A program made the position numbers and the translations under genes. DNA of 64,000 nt, taken from contig NZ_RAPY01000001.1 of the NCBI RefSeq assembly GCF_003610355.1, forward strand, positions 124,001-188,000. The letters are read 5' to 3'. The DNA comes from Sphingobacterium detergens (GTDB taxonomy: Bacteria > Bacteroidota > Bacteroidia > Sphingobacteriales > Sphingobacteriaceae). Below are positions 1 through 8,638 of the stretch, piece after piece; within the stretch, counting starts at the first letter, position 1, and every line of letters begins with the position of its first letter. The notes under the pieces are model-generated. The model was not told the origin of the DNA, did no database searches, and saw only the letters and a program-made list of their open reading frames with translations.

Positions 1-843
1 CGCTTTTTTGGCTGTTGGAAATGGACGCAGGAACTTCGCCAGCGGATTATCAAACAAACAGGATTGCCTATCAGCTTTGGACTATCCGTCAACAAGACCG
101 TTTCTAAGATCGCGACCGGCACAGCCAAGCCTTGCGGTGAAAAGCAAGTTCAAGGCGGAAGCGAAAAAGGATTCCTAGCTCCACTGTCCATCCGCAAGAT
201 CCCCATGGTCGGTGAAAAATCTTTTACCCTGCTGCGCAATATGGGGATCTCCAAGATCGGAACCTTACAGCAGATGGAAGTATTCACGATGCAGAAAGTC
301 CTCGGCGAGAATGGGATTAATATCTGGCGTAAAGCCAATGGTCTGGACGATTCACTGGTCATACCTTTTCGTGAGCAGAAGTCCATGTCCAAGGAGAACA
401 CCTTTCAGCAGGACACCATCGATATGGATGTACTCCGTCGTACCCTGATCAGCATGGTCGATACACTGGCTTTCGATCTGCGGAAAGATCAGAAGCTAAC
501 GAGTTGTGTCACCCTCAAGATCCGCTATAGCAATTTCGATACCCATACCCAACAGCTGCAGGTCGGTTATACCAATTCTGACCGAAAGTTAACGGAGGTT
601 GTACTTTCACTTTTTAAGAAACTCTATAGCCGCAGGATGCTGATACGCCTTATCGGGATCAAGTTCTCCGGACTAATCTACGGTTCCTATCAGACCGACC
701 TCTTTGATGATAGTGCCGAAGAGGTCAACCTGATGCAGGCGATGGACAAGATCCGAAAACGTTATGGTGCCGAATTTCTGATGAAAGGCATCTGTGCACC
801 ACTACCGGAGAAAGGAGGGGAGCATGCTCTTAAATCTACATAG
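1..843 (+). CDS. Y-family DNA polymerase (DinB/ImuB-like), 5' truncated by window edge
   Basis: The reading frame is open from base 1, so the true start lies upstream. The visible part begins in the palm/fingers region with S-V-N-K-T-V-S-K-I-A-T, the family's NK-containing motif that holds the incoming nucleotide. A helix-hairpin-helix region follows (IPMVGEKSFTLLRNMGI) and then the little-finger domain, ending about 260 codons after the edge. The catalytic Asp/Glu residues of the palm would be upstream and cannot be checked. Y-family polymerases insert nucleotides opposite damaged template bases. The stop overlaps the start of the downstream dnaE-type gene by 20 bp, so the two are probably co-translated as a damage-tolerance cassette. 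It could be annotated as DNA polymerase IV or as ImuB; the pairing with a DnaE-type polymerase favours a mutasome role. Confidence 0.9.
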   Translation, partial: RFFGCWKWTQELRQRIIKQTGLPISFGLSVNKTVSKIATGTAKPCGEKQVQGGSEKGFLAPLSIRKIPMVGEKSFTLLRNMGISKIGTLQQMEVFTMQKVLGENGINIWRKANGLDDSLVIPFREQKSMSKENTFQQDTIDMDVLRRTLISMVDTLAFDLRKDQKLTSCVTLKIRYSNFDTHTQQLQVGYTNSDRKLTEVVLSLFKKLYSRRMLIRLIGIKFSGLIYGSYQTDLFDDSAEEVNLMQAMDKIRKRYGAEFLMKGICAPLPEKGGEHALKST

Positions 844-3760
844 TTACTTTAGCTTACGCTTTGGTACACTGAGTCTGCAGGATCTTATCTCGGGGATGCG
901 GGCAGGCGGTTATGATACCGCAGTGCTGACCGATATCAACAACAGTTCTGGGTCGCTGGATTTTATTAAAATGGGACGTGAAGCTGGACTCAACCTCCTT
1001 GCGGGCATGGAATTCCGTGCTGGCGATCAGCTTTGTTTCGTCACCATCGCCAAGAATGAACAGGGATTCCGGGAGATCAACGAATACCGAACCAAACTCA
1101 ATAGGGAAAATCGTGCCACACCCGCGCGTGCACCTGAGTTTGAACAGGTCTTTGTGATCTATCCCTTTAGCCGGATCAATACATTTCAATTGCGGGACTT
1201 TGAATACATTGGTATCCGCCCGAGCGAGCGTACGCGGGCGCAACTGCTGGAGCGCAAGCTGCTTGACCGCTGTGTCATCCTGGCACCAGTTAGTTTCCGC
1301 CGAGCTGATTATACCCTGCATCGGCAACTGCGAGCTATTGACAACAATCTGCTGATATCCCAATTGGAAAGGGAGCAGGTCGCTGCTGAAGACGAAGTTT
1401 TTGTTGCTAAGGTCAAGCTGATGCAATTATTTTCCGAGTTACCACAACTGCTGGCCAATACCAACCGTATAATAGGGCAATGTTCCTTCAGTTTTGATTT
1501 TACAAGTGTCAAGAATAAAGCGACCTTTACCGACAATCGGTACGACGATAAGGAATTGCTGCACAAGTATTGCATGGAGGGCTTTGCCAAACGTTATGGA
1601 CGGAATGATGGCATCGCTGCCGATCGAATACAGCGCGAACTTGAAATCATTGAAAACCTGCGTTTCTCGAGTTATTTCCTTATTACCGATGATATCTGTC
1701 GGCATGCGCGTAGCCGCAGTTTTTATTATGTAGGTCGTGGGTCAGGAGCCAATTCTGCTGTGGCCTATTGCCTCGGGATTACGGATGTTGATCCCATAGC
1801 CCTCAACCTTCCTTTTGAGCGTTTCCTCAATCCGAAGCGGAAAAGTCCACCCGATTTTGATGTCGACTTTAGCTGGAATGAGCGGGACGAAATGTATACA
1901 TATATTTTTAACCGTTATCAGACCGGCCATACCGCATTGATGGGTGCCATGAGTACATTTCGGTCGCGTAGTATCCTGCGTGAACTCGGTAAAGTATACG
2001 GTCTTCCCAAAGCAGAGATCGATCGACTGGTGCACGAGCCCGAGCATATGCTCAATAAAAATGAAGTGACCAACACCATTTTGAGCGTGTATAATCGCAT
2101 GGCCGATTTTCCCAATCAACGAACCATTCATGCTAGTGGAGTACTGATTTCCGAGGAGCCACTGACATGTTATTCCGCCATGGACAATCCACCCAAAGGA
2201 CTACCCACCATGCAGTTTGACATGTATGTTGCCGAGGATATCGGTTTTGAAAAATTTGATATCCTTTCTCAGCGCGGCATCGGCCATATCAAAGATTGCC
2301 GTACCATCGTTCGGGAGAACCTAGGCGTTGTCATTGACACCGACAATCCAAAGCGCTTTTTCGAGGATGACAATATTGCCGCACAACTTAGATCCGCTAA
2401 TACCATCGGCTGCTTCTATGTCGAAAGCCCGGCCATGCGACAGCTCCTGACCAAACTCCGCTGTGATGATTACTTGACCTTGGTAGCGGCCTCATCCATT
2501 ATCCGGCCGGGTGTAGCCAGTTCAGGCATGATGGGTGAATACATCCGTCGCCATCACGATCCCAGCACAGTAGCCTATCCACATCCCGTATTTAAGGAGC
2601 AGCTCGAAGAGACCTATGGGGTGATGGTGTATCAGGAGGATGTGATGAAAATCGCCAATGCCTACGGTGGCCTTGATATGGCCGACGCCGATGTGCTACG
2701 ACGTATGATGTCGGGAAAATATCGCAGCAAAGATCATCTGATTGAGATCGAGGACAAGTTCTTTTCCAACTGCAAAACCAAAGGCTATGATGAAAAAATC
2801 AGCCGGGAGGTCTGGCGGCAGATGGAAAGCTTTGCCGGATACTCGTTTAATAAGGCACACTCGGCATCCTATGCCGTAGAGAGTTACCAGAGCCTGTTTC
2901 TTAAGACCTATTATCCCTTGGAATTTATGGTTGCGGTGCTCAACAATTATGGCGGTTTTTACAATCGTAAGGTCTATGTTAATGAAGCGCGTGTATCCGG
3001 TGGAACGATCTGTCTTCCCTGTGTCAACCAGTCGATTTTCAATACCTTGATCCAGGGTAAGGATATCTATCTCGGATTCGATTGTCTGCAGAATCTGGAA
3101 GGGAGATTAGCCCATCGGATTATCACCGAGCGTGAGCGCAACGGAGCTTATCAGAGCATGGGGGACTTTGTCAAAAGGATGCAAGCGGGCCTTGAGCAGG
3201 TCATTATTCTGATCCGTGTCGGTGCTTTGCGGTTTACGGGTCTAGGGAAGAAGGAATTGCTGTGGGAGGCCCACCTGTTGATGAGCAGACACAAACCCGC
3301 TGTGGTAGGTATGGTCCTGTTTGAGACGGAGAGCCGCAAGCCGATTCTTCCCCCTTTGGAAGAAGATATCTTGGAGGACTATTACGATGAGATGGAGCTG
3401 ATCGGTTTTTGTGTGACAGGGACACTCTTTGATCTTGCCAAAAGCGATTACCGTGGTGATATGCCATCCAAAGAACTCCATCTTCACGAGGGTAAAACTG
3501 TACGCGTTGTTGGCGATTTTATCTGTGAGAAGTTTGTCAAAACCAAGCGCAGAGACCAGATGAAATTCGGAACCTTCCTGGACGCTGAGGGGCATTTCTT
3601 TGATACCGTACATTTTCCACAAACACTCGTAAAATATCCCCTAAGAGGAGCGGGGATCTATCTGATCGAGGGCAAGGTCATCGTCGAATACGGATGCCCA
3701 TCCATTGAAGTGCTCCGCTGTGCGAAGATGCCTTTAAAACCCGATCCGAGGAGTGAGTAG
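824..3760 (+). CDS. dnaE: DNA polymerase III alpha subunit, DnaE2/error-prone type
   Basis: This is a C-family replicative-type polymerase of 978 residues, clearly shorter than housekeeping DnaE (about 1,150), as expected for the DnaE2/ImuC-type enzymes that work with Y-family partners. An N-terminal PHP domain starts at residue 1 (LHSYFSLRFG; the first His of the PHP metal site is replaced by Asn). The palm carries PDFDVDFSW, with two catalytic Asp, and a third Asp in EKFDILSQRG. A helix-hairpin-helix region and an OB-fold follow. I chose the ATG at 824 because AAAGGAGG sits 6 bases upstream; an in-frame GTG at 794 is possible but lacks a ribosome site. It overlaps the Y-family polymerase gene by 20 bp. 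The product probably performs error-prone synthesis past lesions. The usual third partner (LexA-like/ImuA) would be upstream of the window. Confidence 0.92.
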   Translation: MLLNLHSYFSLRFGTLSLQDLISGMRAGGYDTAVLTDINNSSGSLDFIKMGREAGLNLLAGMEFRAGDQLCFVTIAKNEQGFREINEYRTKLNRENRATPARAPEFEQVFVIYPFSRINTFQLRDFEYIGIRPSERTRAQLLERKLLDRCVILAPVSFRRADYTLHRQLRAIDNNLLISQLEREQVAAEDEVFVAKVKLMQLFSELPQLLANTNRIIGQCSFSFDFTSVKNKATFTDNRYDDKELLHKYCMEGFAKRYGRNDGIAADRIQRELEIIENLRFSSYFLITDDICRHARSRSFYYVGRGSGANSAVAYCLGITDVDPIALNLPFERFLNPKRKSPPDFDVDFSWNERDEMYTYIFNRYQTGHTALMGAMSTFRSRSILRELGKVYGLPKAEIDRLVHEPEHMLNKNEVTNTILSVYNRMADFPNQRTIHASGVLISEEPLTCYSAMDNPPKGLPTMQFDMYVAEDIGFEKFDILSQRGIGHIKDCRTIVRENLGVVIDTDNPKRFFEDDNIAAQLRSANTIGCFYVESPAMRQLLTKLRCDDYLTLVAASSIIRPGVASSGMMGEYIRRHHDPSTVAYPHPVFKEQLEETYGVMVYQEDVMKIANAYGGLDMADADVLRRMMSGKYRSKDHLIEIEDKFFSNCKTKGYDEKISREVWRQMESFAGYSFNKAHSASYAVESYQSLFLKTYYPLEFMVAVLNNYGGFYNRKVYVNEARVSGGTICLPCVNQSIFNTLIQGKDIYLGFDCLQNLEGRLAHRIITERERNGAYQSMGDFVKRMQAGLEQVIILIRVGALRFTGLGKKELLWEAHLLMSRHKPAVVGMVLFETESRKPILPPLEEDILEDYYDEMELIGFCVTGTLFDLAKSDYRGDMPSKELHLHEGKTVRVVGDFICEKFVKTKRRDQMKFGTFLDAEGHFFDTVHFPQTLVKYPLRGAGIYLIEGKVIVEYGCPSIEVLRCAKMPLKPDPRSE

Positions 3761-3799
3761 TTTTTTGGCAAACGCCTACGAATGATAATTTATCTCCGG

Positions 3800-3813
3800 C
3801 GAATTATAATTCG
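3800..3813. repeat. 14-bp perfect palindrome in intergenic region
   Basis: CGAATTATAATTCG lies 40 bp after the dnaE stop, in the 210-bp AT-rich spacer before the next gene. It could be a protein-binding site or the core of a weak hairpin; there is no T-run to support a terminator. Confidence 0.4.
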
Positions 3814-3970
3814 TCCAATTTCCTAGAGTTTTTACAGCTAAATTTAAGCGTAAAATAAAGTTCAAGTCTTTAACGATTACAATGGCTGTTAGCTTAAAGC
3901 AAAACTTATTTAAAGAGAAATAGCAAGCTTCTAAATGGAAATTATAGGATAAAATTTAATCGCAGGATTG

Positions 3971-5095
3971 ATGAACAAAAGAACTTGCTTTTCAAAAAAT
4001 AAAATGATGAAAAAAATGGTAATTTCTATCGTAATAATTCTAGTAGCCTATGCAGCCATACAGAGCGGTTCTGTTATCAATTTATCACCAAGTTTATTGT
4101 GGAATAGAGCCAAGTATAAAAAGTTTGCCGAGCTGCAGGAAAAATTGCAATGGGATAATTTTTTGATGTATAGGGTAACTCAAAATAGTAATGGTAGCAT
4201 TCGATATTTCCCCGAAAAGAATTTTTTCTTAATAGCGAGCTCTCCTTATTTTATAAAAATAGATCGTACTGGAAATAAGGTTTTTGAACTAGAAAACAGT
4301 CCAGAATTAAAGTTTTTAGACGCCATAAATTGCTATGTAACTACAGAAGATGGTATTTACGATTTTTCGGCAGAAAAACCCCATATAGAACATTTTGCTG
4401 AGATCTTAAATACAGACAGTACTATTTCAGACAAAGTTTGGGTTGAAGATTTTTTTGGTAAATTTTACAACACATCGGATGCTGTATTGTACAGCTATCA
4501 TACCGAACTGATCAGTAGAGAGGCGGTATATTTTCGTCAGAATGGCAAATGGATAAAACTTTATACACCTAAATCTTCATCATTTATTTATGCAGAAGGT
4601 TCAAAAATACAATGTAAAATAAATAGGGAACAAATTTTGCCGAAATGGCAGTATGAGCACTTTCTGAAAGATGTGCAAAACGCAACCTACTCAAATGAGC
4701 TCAGGTATACGGATGCTTACATCACACCTTTTAATTCGGACAATACGTTTTTCCCTGACCAAAAATTGGACTATACCAACAAAGGGAAGGTAAAAACACA
4801 GGCTTTTGCAAAAGAAACTTACACGACTGAGGGGTATTTGAATCCAGGTATTCCCAACGAATTTTATGGAACAGCATATTATGACTTAGCAATTGAAAAC
4901 ACGGTTTTGAATTTTAAAACCGTGGCTAATAGAGCATCTTTTGGAGGCGACATAGAAACTTATCTGCATGTATTCGAATTGCCGGCTAAATATGCTGCTA
5001 AAAGTAATGTGCGTTTTTTGACCTACGATTATAGCACCAATTTTCACGAAAACAAGAAGCAGGGCGTGTATATTATTAAAAATATTGGGAATTAA
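3971..5095 (+). CDS. hypothetical membrane-anchored protein
   Basis: The product is 374 residues with a single N-terminal hydrophobic segment (about residues 15-35, VISIVIILVAYAAIQSG) preceded by lysines, so it is probably anchored in the inner membrane with the rest outside the cytoplasm. The body alternates short hydrophobic strands with charged turns (for example FFLIASSPYFIKIDRTGNK), which suggests a beta-rich, possibly propeller-like fold, but no family is recognised. The ATG at 3971 is used; an in-frame TTG one codon earlier and an ATG at 4004 are alternatives. Base composition is much more AT-rich than the upstream polymerase genes. Two further genes for exported or anchored proteins follow in the same direction. 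Confidence 0.75.
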   Translation: MNKRTCFSKNKMMKKMVISIVIILVAYAAIQSGSVINLSPSLLWNRAKYKKFAELQEKLQWDNFLMYRVTQNSNGSIRYFPEKNFFLIASSPYFIKIDRTGNKVFELENSPELKFLDAINCYVTTEDGIYDFSAEKPHIEHFAEILNTDSTISDKVWVEDFFGKFYNTSDAVLYSYHTELISREAVYFRQNGKWIKLYTPKSSSFIYAEGSKIQCKINREQILPKWQYEHFLKDVQNATYSNELRYTDAYITPFNSDNTFFPDQKLDYTNKGKVKTQAFAKETYTTEGYLNPGIPNEFYGTAYYDLAIENTVLNFKTVANRASFGGDIETYLHVFELPAKYAAKSNVRFLTYDYSTNFHENKKQGVYIIKNIGN

Positions 5096-5182
5096 TAACA
5101 GTATTTTATGAAAAAATATCTGTTCCTTTTGCCGAAGACATAAAAGAAACCGATTTTTATAGATCCTTGTAAAATCAAGCAC

Positions 5183-5842
5183 ATGAAAAAGATTAAAAAG
5201 TTCCTTTTACCAGTTATCATCCTAGGCCTAATAGCGCTAGCTGTCGTTTTGGTAACCAACAGCAACGTAACAGCCGAAACCGAAAAGGCGATTCTCACCG
5301 AACTTAAAGATGTGCCAAAAACGAAGGTAGTCATCATTTTTGGCGCTGGTATAAACGGCGATCAACCAAGTAGGTATCTAAAAGATCGGCTGGATGCTGG
5401 GATTTCACTGTACAAAAATAACAAAGTGGATAAAATATTGCTGTCGGGAGATAATGGAAGAGATGAATACGATGAGCTTACAGTAATGAAATTATATTGT
5501 CAGAAAAATGGCGTCGATACCACAAAAATTTACATCGACTATGCTGGGTTTGATAGCTATTCGACCATGTACCGTGCGAAACATATTTTTCATGTTGATA
5601 CAGCAATTTTGGTATCTCAGAAATACCACCTGAATAGATGTATTTACCTAGGTGATAAATTGGGTTTAAAATCATTGGGTTATAGCGCAGATAGGGGCGT
5701 TTATCCAGGTTATAAATACTATGCATTTCGGGAAAAACTATCCGTCACCAAAGCCGTTTTGGATATTATAAGGGGCAGAAAACCAAGGTATCTAGGTGAG
5801 CCAGTTGATATAGACGGAAAATCAAATTATACAAAAGAATAG
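5183..5842 (+). CDS. SanA/YdcF-type DUF218 envelope protein
   Basis: The product is 219 residues with an N-terminal membrane segment (LLPVIILGLIALAVVLV) followed by a DUF218 domain. The conserved start of the domain is VVIIFGAGINGDQPSRYLKDRLD, followed by ILLSGDNGRDEYDE, a motif with Asp and Glu clustered at the predicted active site, and AILVSQKYHLNRCIYLGDKLG. This matches the SanA branch (vancomycin high-temperature exclusion protein) better than the longer YdcF/ElyC branch. DUF218 proteins are linked to envelope integrity and lipid carrier metabolism; the exact reaction is not established. The gene is followed after only 3 bp by a lipoprotein gene, so the two probably form one transcription unit. 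Confidence 0.85.
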   Translation: MKKIKKFLLPVIILGLIALAVVLVTNSNVTAETEKAILTELKDVPKTKVVIIFGAGINGDQPSRYLKDRLDAGISLYKNNKVDKILLSGDNGRDEYDELTVMKLYCQKNGVDTTKIYIDYAGFDSYSTMYRAKHIFHVDTAILVSQKYHLNRCIYLGDKLGLKSLGYSADRGVYPGYKYYAFREKLSVTKAVLDIIRGRKPRYLGEPVDIDGKSNYTKE

Positions 5843-5845
5843 CTT

Positions 5846-6640
5846 ATGAGATACCTTCTTTTCTTTGTACTGCTCGTGTTTGTAGGCTGTAATCCTATCC
5901 CTCAAAAAGATAAACACCCAGATGTGCCCCAACTGATCGAATTGCTAAAAGATGAAAGCAAGTTCAGAAAAGTGACTGATATGACTGGAGTAAGTAGTCT
6001 AGTTTTTTTTAACGACGACAGAATACTTTTAAAACCCGACAACAGCAATTCGCCCCTAAAGATTATTGATGTAAATAAAAACATACTCTTTGAAAAGATT
6101 TACAACTGGGAACAGCCATTTTACATCGATAAACAGGGGAATTTATATTTCAACGGTAAGAAGTTTTTCTATCCGGATTATGGAAAACAAGAAGATTTCA
6201 AAACGGTGGTTGTCGCCGATAGTTTACGCAAAAAATCGGAAGAATTGAAAGATCTGAATGATAGCTTGCAGATGGACGCTTTAAAAAAATACGAGGTAGA
6301 AATGTTGAAACCATATGGGCTCAAACCTTGTCCCTACACGATCGTAAATACCGAGCGCTGTGATGTATTTCGAGTGATCAACCAGACTTTGGTCGTTAGA
6401 CAAACAGATCTTTTTAAAAGCGAGCTTGATATAGCAAAAACTGAAATCCCTAAATTCGATGACGATGTTTTGATTGGTTGGCGCAATGGCAAACTGCCCA
6501 GTCCGGATTATTTGGCATATTACGAACTGAAAAAACAACGCTTTAAGTGCGATGATATGACAGTGCCCAAAACCGTAACCTTAAAAGGCAAACAGTACTT
6601 TTTTGCCCCTAGTTTGGGGTTGTACCAAATTTTATTTTAA
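5846..6640 (+). CDS. hypothetical lipoprotein
   Basis: The product is 264 residues and begins with a short lipoprotein signal (LLFFVLLVFVGC), with Cys15 as the probable lipidated residue. The mature part has a beta-rich region (FDDDRILLKP-like strands around residues 50-120) and a charged stretch near residues 118-150 that could form a helix. No family is recognised. It starts 3 bp after the SanA-like gene, which argues for co-expression and a shared envelope role. Its strand pattern resembles the 374-residue protein two genes upstream, so the two could be distantly related, but this is only an impression. Confidence 0.75.
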   Translation: MRYLLFFVLLVFVGCNPIPQKDKHPDVPQLIELLKDESKFRKVTDMTGVSSLVFFNDDRILLKPDNSNSPLKIIDVNKNILFEKIYNWEQPFYIDKQGNLYFNGKKFFYPDYGKQEDFKTVVVADSLRKKSEELKDLNDSLQMDALKKYEVEMLKPYGLKPCPYTIVNTERCDVFRVINQTLVVRQTDLFKSELDIAKTEIPKFDDDVLIGWRNGKLPSPDYLAYYELKKQRFKCDDMTVPKTVTLKGKQYFFAPSLGLYQILF

Positions 6641-6688
6641 TGCGGTCAATTAAAATAAAATGCTATTGAAAGACCTTTGCGAATGACA

Positions 6689-6874
6689 CTATTTCAACTT
6701 GCTCACATCAAAAGTTTTGGGCATTTTTTCTGTTTTAGCCAGCTCTTCTCTTCCACACTTCCTGATCAGCCAAACTATAGCTCTATAAATCAAGTAGAGG
6801 AAAAATAAAGTTACAACAAGACCGATAATTGGCCAAAAAGTCATTAACCATAGATTGAAATCAATTGTATGCAT
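6689..6874 (-). CDS. small single-pass membrane protein
   Basis: A 61-residue product starts at the ATG at 6874; a GTG two codons upstream (6880) is also possible. It has one long hydrophobic segment (FWPIIGLVVTLFFLYLIYRAIVWL, in two halves) followed by a basic, Lys-rich cytoplasmic-type tail. This pattern is common in small Bacteroidota membrane proteins of unknown role. It is convergent with the lipoprotein gene ending at 6640. Confidence 0.6.
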   Translation of the reverse strand: MHTIDFNLWLMTFWPIIGLVVTLFFLYLIYRAIVWLIRKCGREELAKTEKMPKTFDVSKLK

Positions 6875-6977
6875 CCCCACAGTTAGCTATTTCTTTATTT
6901 TATTAAAAAAATAACTGTACGGACAGGTCCTGAGCGACTCTCGAATTTATAAAAAGACTACAATTCATTAACTTTTG

Positions 6978-8519
6978 TTATGAGCTACATGAAAGCGTAG
7001 AGCATCCTGCGGTGTCATCATAGCTGGAAGGGCGCTTCACAGAAAATTCCGGAAATAGTTCTTGGTATGGATTTTCTAAAGCCTGCGTTAGTTTAGTTAG
7101 CATTTCTGTTTTCCCGTTACTAATTTCTTCGATACACTGGTAAAGCAGGTAGTTTCTCAGTATGAATTTAGGATTTGTCGTTTTCATTAATTCCAGGGAT
7201 TCTTCCCTTGAAATTGTATTTGAATGCAGACGAGATTGGTACTTTTCAATGAAGTCTTCAAGTTTTCTGAGCTTTTCTTCATTTAAAACAGTATAAGCTG
7301 CCGGGCTGAAATATTCGTTTAAATCCGTATCTGGAGTTATTTTTTCTAATTGATTGAAGAATAACGTATGATCCAATTCCAATTCTTGCATGATGCCCTG
7401 CCAGTTGCTGAAAAACTCATCATCCTCTTTTCTGAGCCCATCAAAACCAAATTTTTTGCACAGCATTTTGTCATGGGCCTCCCAAAAATAAACGCCAAAA
7501 TTATTTAGCGTGCTTTCCAAGAATTTTTCATCATTGATTATTGGCTGAAGGGCATTCGCTAGTTTCCAGAGGTTCCAGTGTGCAATCTGTCCCTGTTTTC
7601 CAAATGCATATCTTCTGCCGGGAAGATCTGTTGTATTCGGAGTGAAATTTAAATTATACTCATCCATCATGGAATAGGGACCATAATCAATCGTTAAACC
7701 TAAGATCGACATATTATCTGTGTTCATTACACCATGAACAAAACCTACTCTGAACCATTCTACCATTAAGTCTGCCGTCCTGCTACATACTTTTTCAAAA
7801 AAATCTTTATATTTCTGATGATCGGATGTAATAATTTCGGAAAAGTAATTTTCAATCGTAAAATCAAGCAGATCCTGTAACAGCTTGTGTTCACCTTGAG
7901 CAAACATCAATTCAAAATGTCCGAAACGAAGGAAGCTTTCAGCCGTTCTTATGACTACGGCCCCTTTTTCGTATTGTGGATTTCCGTTATACATGATATC
8001 CCGAATAACATCTTCTCCAGTAAAGGCCAGGCTCAAAGCTCTGGTAGTGGGTACGCCTAAGTGATACATCGCTTCACTCATCAGGTATTCGCGTACAGAA
8101 GACCGCAATACAGCCCTTCCGTCTGCACGTCTTGAATAAGGAGTTGCACCGGCTCCTTTCCACTGGATCTCTGTTTTCTTACCCGTAGCATTGGTAATTT
8201 CCCCAGCGAGAATCGCTCTTCCGTCTCCCAGCTGTCCTGCCCAGTTGCCAAATTGATGTCCGGCATAAGCAGTGGCATAGCTCTGAATATTGTCGGGAAG
8301 CTGAGATCCCACCAGAAAATTAAGATCCTTTTCTTCAAATTTTCCCAGCCCTATTTCTTCAGATAGAGCCTCGTTAAAAGCAATTAGTTGGGGATGGTCA
8401 AACCCGGCAGGTTTAATCGTAGCAAATAAAACTTTTGGCGTGTTTCTCTGCATGGGATTATTGGAAAAATCTCCGGGAAATTTTTTGAGGAAAGGTTGTC
8501 CGATGTTTTCGATATTCAT
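6978..8519 (-). CDS. selO: protein adenylyltransferase SelO (YdiU family)
   Basis: The 513-residue product matches the SelO/YdiU pseudokinase family over its full length. SelO binds ATP in a flipped orientation and transfers AMP to Ser, Thr or Tyr of target proteins; the E. coli enzyme affects redox proteins. Visible family signatures are GDGRAI, KGAGATPYSRRADGRAVL, SSVREYLMSEAM and the metal-binding region HGVMNTDNMSILG followed by IDYGPYSMMDEY. The C-terminus ends in LSCSS; this Cys stands where animal and some bacterial homologues have selenocysteine. The start at 8519 gives a normal N-terminus (FPGDFSNNPMQRNTP). The gene stands alone on its strand, downstream of the SusC/SusD pair and a terminator-like repeat. 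Confidence 0.95.
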   Translation of the reverse strand: MNIENIGQPFLKKFPGDFSNNPMQRNTPKVLFATIKPAGFDHPQLIAFNEALSEEIGLGKFEEKDLNFLVGSQLPDNIQSYATAYAGHQFGNWAGQLGDGRAILAGEITNATGKKTEIQWKGAGATPYSRRADGRAVLRSSVREYLMSEAMYHLGVPTTRALSLAFTGEDVIRDIMYNGNPQYEKGAVVIRTAESFLRFGHFELMFAQGEHKLLQDLLDFTIENYFSEIITSDHQKYKDFFEKVCSRTADLMVEWFRVGFVHGVMNTDNMSILGLTIDYGPYSMMDEYNLNFTPNTTDLPGRRYAFGKQGQIAHWNLWKLANALQPIINDEKFLESTLNNFGVYFWEAHDKMLCKKFGFDGLRKEDDEFFSNWQGIMQELELDHTLFFNQLEKITPDTDLNEYFSPAAYTVLNEEKLRKLEDFIEKYQSRLHSNTISREESLELMKTTNPKFILRNYLLYQCIEEISNGKTEMLTKLTQALENPYQELFPEFSVKRPSSYDDTAGCSTLSCSS

Positions 8520-8536
8520 ACCCCAAAGATATTAAT

Positions 8537-8571
8537 TATAAAAGATAAGACCCTCCAAATTATTGAAAGGT
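8537..8571 (-). terminator. 35-bp repeat copy 1, degenerate terminator-like hairpin
   Basis: This 35-bp stretch matches 14484-14518 at 34 of 35 positions. Read on the minus strand it is a hairpin (GACC/GGT arms around an AT-rich loop) followed by TATCTTTTAT. It lies 68 bp after the SusD stop and just before selO. Its stem is weaker than that of copy 2, which forms a full seven-pair stem. Confidence 0.55.
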
Positions 8572-8638
8572 GAATTTTTAACATAACAGCCGGTAATCCA
8601 CCGACTATTATGTTAAAAAAATGAATGAGAAAGTTCTT

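Noticed and set aside
794..823. GTG at 794 as start of the dnaE gene.
   Set aside because: The ATG at 824 has a strong AAAGGAGG 6 bases upstream and gives the normal PHP-domain N-terminus.
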